A stretch of DNA of 15,617 nucleotides, from contig JAZFTT010000242.1 in NCBI GenBank assembly GCA_036446835.1, positions 1 through 15,617 on the forward strand, read 5' to 3'. Positions 1-6,568 of the stretch are shown one piece after another. The notes beneath the pieces were generated by a model. The model was not told where the DNA came from. It saw only the letters and a list, made by a program, of their open reading frames with translations, and did no database searches. A program made the position numbers and the translations under genes. This stretch comes from SZUA-217 sp036446835 (GTDB lineage: Bacteria; Actinomycetota; Acidimicrobiia; Spongiisociales; ZC4RG35). Positions within the stretch are counted from its first letter, which is position 1. The number at the start of each line of letters is the position of its first letter.

Positions 1-810
1 GAGGCCGACAACGGATCAGTGACCATCCAGAGGCGGCCCGAGGCCATTATCTCGCTGTCGTCGACGGCGACCGAGATGCTTTTCGACATCGGAGCCGGTC
101 CCCAGGTGATCGCGGTGGACGATCAGTCCAACTATCCGCCGCCTGCGCCGATGACCGACCTTTCGGGATTTACGCCGAATCTCGAGGCGATACTCTCTCT
201 CCATCCCGATCTCGTGGTCGTCTTCTTCGACCCCGGTGAGCTGATCGCGGGTCTCGAGGCGGCCGGGGTGCCTGTCCTCAGCCAAGGATCCGCCTTCACG
301 GTCGATGACATGTATCGCCAGATCGAGGCTCTTGGGGAGGCGACCGGAAACGTGGAAGGCGCCGCCGCCTCCAACTCCGCTATCCAGACCGGTCTCGAAG
401 CTGCTGTCACCGCCTCGGGCGACCTCGGAGAAGGGGTGACCTACTACCACGAGATCTCGTCGGACTTCTACACCGTCACCTCGTCGACCTTCTTCGGGGA
501 GATCTACGGCTTGTTCGGAATGGAGAACATCGCCGACCCGGCGGATACCGACGGGTCGGCGTTCGGATTCCCACAGATCTCCTCGGAATTCATAGTGACC
601 TCAGACCCCGAGATCATCTTCCTTGCCAACGTGTTGTATGGGGAGAGCGCCGAGACGGTGCCGCTGAGACCCGGATGGGCTGTCATGACAGCAGTGCAGA
701 GTGGCCACATCGCGGAACTCGATTCCGACGTGGCATCGCGAGGCGGCCCGCGGATCGTCGAATTCGCCGAGTCGATCTCCAATGCTCTTGCGGAGTTTGC
801 ATCAGGTTGA
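1..810 (+). CDS. ABC transporter substrate-binding protein, BtuF-like (corrinoid/metal-chelate), 5' partial
   Basis: Extracellular solute-binding protein of the helical-backbone (class III, BtuF/FhuD/FepB-type) family, which captures a metal chelate and hands it to the FecCD permease. The frame is open to the left edge, and 269 residues are visible. The first of them already contain the family's opening strand and helix (RPEAIISLSSTATEMLF), so the signal or lipoprotein peptide lies upstream of the window; the GTG at 19 is probably internal. The segment LEAILSLHPDLVVVF is the usual 'I..L.PDLV' of the N-terminal lobe, and the C-terminal lobe ends in a helix around VEFAESISNALAEF. The TGA stop (808-810) overlaps the TTG start of the permease gene. 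Substrate is inferred as cobalamin/corrinoid from the cobO gene in the same operon; the fold alone does not exclude haem or a siderophore. Confidence 0.85.
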   Translation, partial: EADNGSVTIQRRPEAIISLSSTATEMLFDIGAGPQVIAVDDQSNYPPPAPMTDLSGFTPNLEAILSLHPDLVVVFFDPGELIAGLEAAGVPVLSQGSAFTVDDMYRQIEALGEATGNVEGAAASNSAIQTGLEAAVTASGDLGEGVTYYHEISSDFYTVTSSTFFGEIYGLFGMENIADPADTDGSAFGFPQISSEFIVTSDPEIIFLANVLYGESAETVPLRPGWAVMTAVQSGHIAELDSDVASRGGPRIVEFAESISNALAEFASG

Positions 811-1850
811 TATCACCGTCCTCGCAGACGTTGGCGCGATCCTCGCGTCTGGGATGGATTGCCGTTTCCATAGGTGTGTCGGCGGTGGTCGCTGCGGCCG
901 GAGCGGGCCTGCTGGTTGGGCCGGCCGACATCGATGTCTGGGGTGTCTTGCTTGCCATCGCTGACACTCTGCCCTTCATTGAGATCGACCACGGGCTAAC
1001 CGAAGTGGAGCACACCGTTCTCTTCGAGATCCGGTTTCCCAGGGTCGTTCTCGGTGGACTGGTCGGGGCGATACTGGCGGTGGCGGGAGCCGCGTACCAG
1101 GGCGTGTTTCGGAACCCCCTAGCCGACCCTTACCTGTTGGGAGTTGCCGCGGGAGCCGGACTGGGGGCGACGGTGGCCTTTGCCACGTCGGGCGACAGCG
1201 GGTTCATAGCGCCTCTCGCCTTCGCCGGAGGGCTTGTCGCAGTTGTGGTGACTTACAGTCTGGGGCGGTCGGTGGGCGGGAGGACAACCACCTCGTTGAT
1301 CCTCGCCGGCGTTGCTGTGGCCGCTTTTGCCACTGCCATCCAGACATACCTCCTCCAACGCAATGTGGAGACCCTCCGGGAGGTGTATTCGTGGATCCTT
1401 GGCCGGCTTGTGACGGTTGGATGGGGGGAAGTGATGACGTTGCTGCCTTACGTGGTAGTGGCGTCTGCGGTCCTTCTCGGCACCCGCCGTTTGCTCGACG
1501 TTCTCGGCATTGGCGACGAAGAGGCCTCGGCGCTGGGGTTGAATGTGGGCCGGGTTCGTTTAGTGGTTGTCATCGCGGCGACCCTTGCCACCGCCGCGGC
1601 CGTCTCGGTCAGCGGCCTGATCGGCTTTGTGGGGATCATCATCCCGCACACCGTGAGGATCTTCTTCGGGTGGAGCTACCGGGTGATCGTGCCCCTGTCT
1701 CTCTTGTTTGGTGCAGCGTTCCTGATGTTTGCCGATGTGGCGGCCAGGACAATCGTGTCTCCGGCGGAGCTGCCGATCGGAGTGGTTACGGCGTTCTTCG
1801 GGGCACCGTTCTTCGTTCTCGTCCTCCGGACGATGAGGAGGTCCGGGTGA
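807..1850 (+). CDS. FecCD-family ABC permease, BtuC-like
   Basis: Integral membrane permease of the BtuC/FecCD/HmuU family, about 347 residues and so of normal length. An N-terminal hydrophobic helix (GWIAVSIGVSAVVAAAGAGL) is followed by the family hallmark region with FEIRFPRVVLGGLVGA, AGAAYQGVFRNPLADPYLLG and GAGLG, then further membrane helices. The late SGLIGFVGIIIPHTVR segment is the conserved coupling region that contacts the ATPase. I chose TTG 807 because its TTGA overlaps the upstream stop and it leaves a short cytoplasmic tail before the first helix. The frame stays open to 675, but that stretch is polar, cysteine/arginine-rich and lies over the upstream gene; TTG 831 is an alternative start. 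It acts with the binding protein and ATPase on either side, probably as a corrinoid importer. Confidence 0.9.
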   Translation: MISPSSQTLARSSRLGWIAVSIGVSAVVAAAGAGLLVGPADIDVWGVLLAIADTLPFIEIDHGLTEVEHTVLFEIRFPRVVLGGLVGAILAVAGAAYQGVFRNPLADPYLLGVAAGAGLGATVAFATSGDSGFIAPLAFAGGLVAVVVTYSLGRSVGGRTTTSLILAGVAVAAFATAIQTYLLQRNVETLREVYSWILGRLVTVGWGEVMTLLPYVVVASAVLLGTRRLLDVLGIGDEEASALGLNVGRVRLVVVIAATLATAAAVSVSGLIGFVGIIIPHTVRIFFGWSYRVIVPLSLLFGAAFLMFADVAARTIVSPAELPIGVVTAFFGAPFFVLVLRTMRRSG

Positions 1851-2602
1851 TCGTTTGGGAATCCGTCGAGGTGACGTATGGATCGATCCGTGTTCTCGGT
1901 CCGGTCAGCTTGGAGGTTCAGAGCGGCGAGTGGCTAGGTCTCATCGGTCCTAACGGCTCTGGCAAATCGACCATGCTGAAGGCGGCCCTCGGACTGGTCG
2001 AGCATCGTGGGCGGGTATCGCTTGGCAACGGCAATCGTCGACCGGGTCTGGATATCGCCTGGATGCCACAACGACCCCAGATGCCCGAGGAGATGGGAAT
2101 GGATGACTATGTGATGCTGGGTAGGACCCCGCACATCGGATATCTCAGCAGTGAGGGGAAACACGACCACGACACGGTTCGGTTGGCGCTGAAGAAGCTG
2201 AATCTGGCAGAGCTGGCAAACCGGCCTCTCGGAACCCTGTCAGGAGGAGAATCGCAAAGGGCCGTTCTTGCCAGGGCCCTTGCCCAGGAAGCCCACATCC
2301 TATTGCTCGACGAGCCGACGGCGAGTCTCGATGTCGGTCACGCCATCGATGTCCTCGAAGTTGTTGATGAGTTGCGCAAGCTGGAGGGTCTCACCGTGGT
2401 CACTGCGGTTCACGATCTCACGCTGGCAGGGAGATTTGCCGATCGTCTGGTTTTGCTGGCCGATGGGCTCATCCAGGCGGACGGTCCACCCCACAGCGTG
2501 CTCACCGAGGAGAATCTGAAGTCTCACTACGGTTCTGGGATACGGGTTGTCCATGACGAGGATGGCCCCACCGTCATACCCACGAGACGATCGAATGACT
2601 GA
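1847..2602 (+). CDS. ABC transporter ATP-binding protein, BtuD/FecE-like
   Basis: Cytoplasmic ATPase that powers the FecCD-type importer, 251 residues, matching the single-domain BtuD/FecE size. Seen in order: Walker A GPNGSGKS (residues 34-41), Q-loop Gln in WMPQRPQ (near 75), signature LSGGES (131-136), Walker B ILLLDE (151-156) with a D-loop SLD, and the switch histidine in TAVHDLT (189). The GTG start at 1847 shares GTGA with the permease stop and is preceded by a strong Shine-Dalgarno sequence, AGGAGG, near 1838-1843. The longer open frame back to 1391 is a shadow of the permease gene. The C-terminus overlaps the cobO start by 8 nt. This is the third gene of a four-gene operon; corrinoid as substrate is inferred from context. 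Confidence 0.93.
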   Translation: MIVWESVEVTYGSIRVLGPVSLEVQSGEWLGLIGPNGSGKSTMLKAALGLVEHRGRVSLGNGNRRPGLDIAWMPQRPQMPEEMGMDDYVMLGRTPHIGYLSSEGKHDHDTVRLALKKLNLAELANRPLGTLSGGESQRAVLARALAQEAHILLLDEPTASLDVGHAIDVLEVVDELRKLEGLTVVTAVHDLTLAGRFADRLVLLADGLIQADGPPHSVLTEENLKSHYGSGIRVVHDEDGPTVIPTRRSND

Positions 2603-3164
2603 TCACGAAACTCCTCCAACCGAGACCCCTCCTACGGGGAACGTCAGAGAGCCGTCCCTCGTCTTGATCAACACCGGAGATGGCAAGGGTAAGTCGACAG
2701 CGGCGTTCGGGACTGCGATGCGCGCCGTGGCCAGGGGTTGGAAGGTCGTGGTAATCCAGTTTCTCAAGTCGGGAGACTGGAGTGTTGGGGAGGAGAAGAT
2801 CGGCCGTCAGATCGGGATCGAGTGGTGGGTCCTCGGTGACGGATTCACCTGGGATTCCGATGATATGGACGAGTCTCAGGCGATCGCCCGAAAAGCATGG
2901 GAAAGCGCAAAGAAGAAGATCGAGTCAGGCCGATACGACCTGATCGTTCTTGACGAGGTGACCTACCCGATCAATTGGGGCTGGGTCGATGTGACAGATG
3001 TTGTCTCGTCGATTGTGAGCCGACCAGACAAGGTCAACATAATTCTCACCGGACGCGACGCCCCGGAGGAACTCGTGGAGATCGCCGACACGGTCACCGA
3101 GATGACCAAGATCAAGCATGCATTCGATCGCGGCGTGATGGCTAGACGGGGAATCGACTACTAG
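2595..3164 (+). CDS. cobO: Cob(I)yrinic acid a,c-diamide adenosyltransferase (CobO/BtuR/CobA type)
   Basis: Transfers the 5'-deoxyadenosyl group of ATP to cob(I)alamin or cob(I)yrinic acid a,c-diamide, making the adenosyl cofactor in the cytoplasm. The protein has 189 residues, near the family norm of about 200. It carries the P-loop GDGKGKST (28-35), the VVVIQFLK strand, the FTW motif after residue 83, LDEVTYPINWGW (119-130), and the C-terminal block TGRDAPEEL, then ADTVTEM and IKHAFDRG. I chose ATG 2595 over upstream in-frame ATGs at 2547, 2553 and 2562 because it leaves only a short Thr/Pro-rich leader before the first strand and overlaps the ATPase stop by 8 nt, typical of coupling. Placement behind a BtuFCD-like importer suggests salvage of external corrinoids. 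No corrin-ring synthesis gene is visible here. Confidence 0.93.
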   Translation: MTDHETPPTETPPTGNVREPSLVLINTGDGKGKSTAAFGTAMRAVARGWKVVVIQFLKSGDWSVGEEKIGRQIGIEWWVLGDGFTWDSDDMDESQAIARKAWESAKKKIESGRYDLIVLDEVTYPINWGWVDVTDVVSSIVSRPDKVNIILTGRDAPEELVEIADTVTEMTKIKHAFDRGVMARRGIDY

Positions 3165-3172
3165 AAGGCGCA

Positions 3173-3949
3173 CTATGTGCTCGTCGTGATGAACTTGTCG
3201 ATGGCCAGGGCGACTTCATCGGGTCGTGAAAGGGTCGGCACGTGACCGGCGTCGGCCAGCACCATCAACTCGGCATTGGGCATCTCGCCGGTGAGTTCCT
3301 CGGCTGCCGACAGGCGACTTGTAGGCAGCACATCGAGGGCTCCGTGGATCACGAGAGTCGGAGTTTCGATCTGGCGAAGATGTGGCCTCATGTCGACTTC
3401 ATAGAACGATTCCACGAGTTGAGCCGCTCGTTCCCCACCTGTTCGAGCAATGATGTCCCGGAGCCACAGACGCAGATGCCCGGAGTCGTCTTCGGGGAGG
3501 CACAGTTCTACAAATGCGTAGACCGTGGCATCAAACGCATGTCGCAACCCCTGAACGAATCCGATGACAGCATCGTCGGGTGTGTAGTCGATGCCAGCAG
3601 ACACCAGGACCAACCCAGTCACTCGCTGAGGGCATCGGCGTGCTGCTTCCAACGCCACCGTGGTCATTGACGAGTCACCTGCGAGGATACAGCGGTCAAC
3701 TTCGAAGGTGTCGAGCACGCCTCCCAGCAAGTCGACCTGGTTCTCGAAGTTGACCAGATTCACCGAGACTCGAGTTTCCCCTGTTCCATAGTGGTCGTAG
3801 CCGATCACCCGACGTTGCGTGCTGAGCAACTCAAAGGGCTGCTGCCAGATCTCCCAGGTTCCGAACGATCCGGAAATGCCAACTAGAGGGACGTCTCCGG
3901 AACCAAACGAGACTGTGTTGACGCACTGATCTTCAATCTCTTGAAACAT
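3173..3949 (-). CDS. Alpha/beta hydrolase
   Basis: Soluble alpha/beta-fold hydrolase of 258 residues with no signal peptide. Seen are an oxyanion-side loop GISGSFGTWEIW (24-35), a strand and loop GYDHYGTGET (50-59), and a nucleophile elbow GDSSMTT (91-97) with Ser93. The probable acid is Asp206 in HGALDVLP and the histidine His236 in DAGHVPTLSRPDE. The elbow reads G-x-S-x-M, lacking the usual second Gly. This is typical of the peroxidase/lactonase-like esterase group, but the substrate cannot be deduced. The ATG at 3949 has an AAGG Shine-Dalgarno about 6 nt upstream. It converges on cobO, with 8 nt between the two stops, and appears to be a single-gene unit. Function beyond ester, lactone or C-C hydrolysis is unknown. 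Confidence 0.88.
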   Translation of the reverse strand: MFQEIEDQCVNTVSFGSGDVPLVGISGSFGTWEIWQQPFELLSTQRRVIGYDHYGTGETRVSVNLVNFENQVDLLGGVLDTFEVDRCILAGDSSMTTVALEAARRCPQRVTGLVLVSAGIDYTPDDAVIGFVQGLRHAFDATVYAFVELCLPEDDSGHLRLWLRDIIARTGGERAAQLVESFYEVDMRPHLRQIETPTLVIHGALDVLPTSRLSAAEELTGEMPNAELMVLADAGHVPTLSRPDEVALAIDKFITTST

Positions 3950-4088
3950 GACTTACCTTGTCTAGCCGATCCGCTACGACGTCGCCTCCAAAGACCACTG
4001 AGTCGATTGCGGAAGTTCTTCCGATATTTCTTCCGATTCTGGTGTTTTGACCCCGAATCTGTCCCAGCCGTCCTGTTGAGTGGAGACT
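3950..4088. other. Intergenic region between divergent hydrolase gene and DUF222 relic
   Basis: A 139-bp region holding the upstream signals of the minus-strand hydrolase gene and of the decayed plus-strand gene. It contains a direct repeat TTCTTCCGAT (4016-4025 and 4028-4037, period 12 bp) and a small inverted repeat GGAAG-TT-CTTCC at 4011-4022. A GGAG lies 3 nt before the ATG at 4089. No convincing gene is present; an open frame across it has no recognisable family features. Confidence 0.5.
4016..4037 (+). repeat. Short tandem direct repeat, 10-bp unit with 12-bp period
   Basis: TTCTTCCGAT occurs at 4016-4025 and again at 4028-4037, separated by AT. Centre-to-centre spacing of 12 bp is near one helical turn, and the repeat overlaps an inverted GGAAG/CTTCC. 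It could be an operator for the hydrolase gene or for the former DUF222 gene, or chance. Only two copies are seen. Confidence 0.4.
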
Positions 4089-4735
4089 ATGAGTTGGGGA
4101 GAGTCTTCAAACGATCGGATTGATGAGGCGTTGGCCCATTTTCATGGGTTGTCGTCTGCGGGGTTGGGCTCGTGTTTGTGACCTGATAGTCGAGGTCGAT
4201 CCTCGTCAGTCGTGGATGACTGATGGTGCTCGGAGTTTGACGGATTGGGTGGCAGCGAGACTTCGGGTCCGTAATGAGACGGCCTCACAATTGGTGCGGG
4301 TAGCCCGGAGACTCGAGGATCTTCCGGTGTTGTCTGAACGGTTCGCTTCTGGTGACCTTTCGTTGGATCAGGTCGACGCTATCTCGAGGATGGCTACTGC
4401 CGACACCGAAACCGGGTTGATCGAGGAGGCTCTTGGTTTGTCGAATGCTGTCTTGGATCGGAAAGCAAGAAGAGCGAATCCGCCTGTTGGTTCAGATGAG
4501 CGGGAGGCTCACCGGGTGCGGGCCTTGTGGATCCAACACACTCTTGATGGTGCTTCAGGAAGACCGACCGCTCATCTGCCTCACTTAGAACTTGAAATCG
4601 TGGAGACGGCGATCCGTGACCGGGCCGACCAGTTTCCTGTCAACCCTGAAACCGGGTTGTTCGACGCTTACTTCTCAGCGGATGGCGGATGGGTTGGGGC
4701 AGCCGCCCCCGCCCCCGACGACTACCAGGACCTAG
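4089..4735 (+). pseudogene. Frameshifted and truncated DUF222 (13E12-type, HNH-endonuclease family) gene
   Basis: Relic of a DUF222-domain gene, a family that usually runs 400-500 residues and ends in an HNH nuclease domain. The natural ATG is 4089 (reads MSWGESSNDRIDEALAHF) with GGAG upstream. This frame ends at TGA 4179-4181; dropping one T (4179) restores the reading SCL-DLIVEVDPRQSW. The next frame carries the DUF222 core (ARSLTDWVAARLRV, ASQLVRVARRLEDLP, FASGDLSLDQVDAIS). A second extra T near 4672-4673 diverts the frame again: without it the sequence reads DAYSQRMADGLGQ, the usual family continuation. Homology then stops at about 4702 in a GCC/CCC tract and a stop follows at 4733. The HNH half is gone. 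Leucine is mostly TTG, unlike the CTC/CTG-rich neighbours, suggesting a different origin. Not expected to make a working protein. Confidence 0.82.
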
Positions 4736-5571
4736 CCCACTGCCTTCTTGTACTGACGCACGGACAACGGGGCAAAGACTGCAATGATTGCCACGATCCA
4801 GGCAAAGGATTGGAGGATCAGTGTTCCCTGGTCGAGACCGAGTAACCCGAGGGCCTCTTCGGGGATCATCAGAGAGCGCACCGTGTTGGCCACGATGGTG
4901 ACCGGCTGAACCTCGGCAAAAGTCTGGAGCCAGTCGGGCATCGACGATGTCGGAACAAAGATCGAAGAAGCGAACACCAGTGGGAATATGGGAAGAAACC
5001 CGGCCGACTGGGCGGCCTCCGGTGTCTTCACTGCGAGGCCAATTGCTGCCATCACCCACGAGAAGGAATAGCCAAACAGAAGGGCCACTCCGAAACCGAG
5101 AGCCATTTTCCAGAACCCCTGCTCGAATCTCCATCCCATCAGATACCCGACAACGAGCATCAGGCTGAAGACAAAGCTGTTGCGAACCAGATCGGCCAGA
5201 GTCCTGCCGGTGAGTACGGCAGACCTGGCCATGGGTAGCGAGCGGAAACGGTCGATCACTCCGGTTCCGAGGTCCTCGGTGAGTCCCAAGGCAGTGGCGG
5301 TCGCCCCGAAGGCTGCCGACTGAATCAGGATGCCGGGGATCAGCCAGTTGATGTACTCATCTGGTCCAGCGGGTATCCCGGTGGTTATGGCTCCGCCAAA
5401 CACATAGTTGAAGAGCAGCAGGAACATCACCGGCTGCACGGTGGAGAACAGGAGCAGCTGGGGGATACGGATGAAGCGAAGCACGTTTCGCCGTGTGATG
5501 ACCGCCGTGTGTATCACCGCGCTCCGCAGCGGAACTCGGCTTCTTGGTCTGATGTTCGTCGCCACGCTCAC
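4732..5571 (-). CDS. ABC-2 type permease, DrrB-like
   Basis: Membrane subunit of an ABC-2 exporter, 279 residues, the usual DrrB length. A cytoplasmic N-terminus with a basic stretch (VITRRNVLRFIRIPQ) is followed by about six membrane segments, including LLLFSTVQPVMFLLLFNYVF, the block with SFVFSLMLVVGYLMG, FLPIFPLVFASSIFVP and ILQSFAWIVAIIAVFAPL. The sequence LGLTEDLGTGVIDRFRSLPM is the ABC-2 coupling-helix signature, and FVPTSSMPDWLQTFAEVQPVT is the conserved loop near the end. The GTG start at 5571 forms GTGA with the stop of the ATPase gene and has a purine-rich AGGGGG just upstream. Family members export lipids or hydrophobic antibiotics, usually as DrrA-DrrB pairs; the substrate here is unknown. 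Its 3' end lies immediately beside the breakpoint of the DUF222 relic but looks intact. Confidence 0.92.
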   Translation of the reverse strand: MSVATNIRPRSRVPLRSAVIHTAVITRRNVLRFIRIPQLLLFSTVQPVMFLLLFNYVFGGAITTGIPAGPDEYINWLIPGILIQSAAFGATATALGLTEDLGTGVIDRFRSLPMARSAVLTGRTLADLVRNSFVFSLMLVVGYLMGWRFEQGFWKMALGFGVALLFGYSFSWVMAAIGLAVKTPEAAQSAGFLPIFPLVFASSIFVPTSSMPDWLQTFAEVQPVTIVANTVRSLMIPEEALGLLGLDQGTLILQSFAWIVAIIAVFAPLSVRQYKKAVG

Positions 5572-6539
5572 CCCCTGCGACGGGATCTAGCTGTATCCGG
5601 TTGACGCTCGTCTTCTGCCTTGTGGCCGGTGAGTGTGAGGAATACGTCGTTGAGTGTTGGCTTTCTCAGGGCGATGTCCCTTGGCTCGATCGCCGCCGAG
5701 TCCAATTCACGGACCACTGCTGTCAGAGTCCTTGATCCGTTCGGAGCGGGGATGGAAAGGGAGCCTCCCTCCGCCTTTGGCTCCTCCCCGGCAACTCGAG
5801 TGAGGCACTCGACAGCCAGGGCCCGGTCGTCGTTGTGGACATGGATCTCCACTACATCACCACCAAGTGTGGCTTTGAGCTCGTCCGACGTCCCCTCGGC
5901 GATGAGCTTTCCGTGGTCGATGACACCTATGCGATCGGCGAGACGATCCGCCTCTTCCAGGTATTGGGTGGTGAGGAGCAGAGTCGTGCCCCCATCCACC
6001 ATCTCCTCGATGAGGTCCCAAAGGGCAAGCCTGCTGGCAGGATCGATCCCGGTCGTCGGCTCATCGAGAAAAAGGACCTCCGGTCTACCCACCATCGAGG
6101 CGGCGAGGTCGAGTTTGCGACGCATCCCTCCTGAATAAGTCTTGACCTGAAGGTCAGCAACCTCGGCAAGGTTTATGCGATCGAGGACCTCATCGGCGCG
6201 GGATCTGGTCTCTTCCCTGTTCAGATTGTAGAGACGCCCCACCATTTCAACGTTCTCCCGCCCTGTCTGGTGCTCATCCACCGCGGCGAATTGACCGGCA
6301 AGTCCGACCTTTCGACGTACCCCGACAGGGTCGGTGATGAGGTCGACCCCGGCCACCGATGCAGATCCCGAGTCAGGGGTGAGGAGGGTGGTCAGCACTC
6401 GAATCAGAGTGGTTTTTCCGGCGCCGTTGGGTCCGAGCAGGCCGTAGACGATCCCCTCTTCGAACTGGATGCTCACACCGTCCAGGGCGTGTGTGTCGCC
6501 GAAGTGTTTGACGATGTTCTGAGCTTCGACGGCATTCAT
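5568..6539 (-). CDS. ABC-2 exporter ATP-binding protein, DrrA-like
   Basis: ATPase of the DrrA (daunorubicin-resistance) exporter family, 323 residues. Seen are Walker A GPNGAGKT (36-43), Q-loop Gln83 in AGQFAAVDEHQTGRENV (itself a DrrA hallmark), signature YSGGMRRKLDLA (from 135), Walker B VLFLDEP (155-161) with GIDPASR, and LLTTQYLEEADRLADRI. In this last motif the usual switch His is Gln191, as is typical of DrrA proteins. A C-terminal domain of about 100 residues follows, ending KPTLNDVFLTLTGH. The ATG at 6539 is the only good start near the kinase stop, but lacks a clear Shine-Dalgarno. The frame is open to 6722, yet that extension lies over the kinase gene and has no family similarity. 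It sits between the kinase (29-nt gap) and the permease (4-nt overlap). Confidence 0.92.
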   Translation of the reverse strand: MNAVEAQNIVKHFGDTHALDGVSIQFEEGIVYGLLGPNGAGKTTLIRVLTTLLTPDSGSASVAGVDLITDPVGVRRKVGLAGQFAAVDEHQTGRENVEMVGRLYNLNREETRSRADEVLDRINLAEVADLQVKTYSGGMRRKLDLAASMVGRPEVLFLDEPTTGIDPASRLALWDLIEEMVDGGTTLLLTTQYLEEADRLADRIGVIDHGKLIAEGTSDELKATLGGDVVEIHVHNDDRALAVECLTRVAGEEPKAEGGSLSIPAPNGSRTLTAVVRELDSAAIEPRDIALRKPTLNDVFLTLTGHKAEDERQPDTARSRRRG

Positions 6540-6568
6540 GAGCGGAGCGATGATAGTGCTCGGCGGTC

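Noticed and set aside
675..806. Longer N-terminus for the FecCD permease
   Set aside because: Polar, Cys/Arg-rich and entirely over the substrate-binding gene; the family N-terminus starts after the TTG at 807.
1391..1846. Long N-terminal extension of the BtuD-like ATPase
   Set aside because: Antiframe shadow of the permease gene; a strong AGGAGG and GTG start at 1847 give the normal ATPase length.
3165..3181. GCAC-TAT-GTGC hairpin at the cobO/hydrolase convergence as a terminator
   Set aside because: Only a 4-bp stem and no T-run; too weak to call.
3242..3670. A 142-residue plus-strand open frame antisense to the alpha/beta hydrolase
   Set aside because: No ribosome site or family motif; the opposite frame contains a full catalytic triad.
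3941..4123. A 60-residue plus-strand frame in the hydrolase/DUF222 gap
   Set aside because: Basic, low-information sequence overlapping both neighbouring starts; no support as a gene.
4690..4845. C-terminal tail of the DUF222 open frame containing CNDCH, resembling a CxxCH haem motif and Cys-rich metal site
   Set aside because: The tail lies after the second frameshift and antisense to the 3' end of the drrB-like gene, so the motif is a reading-frame accident.
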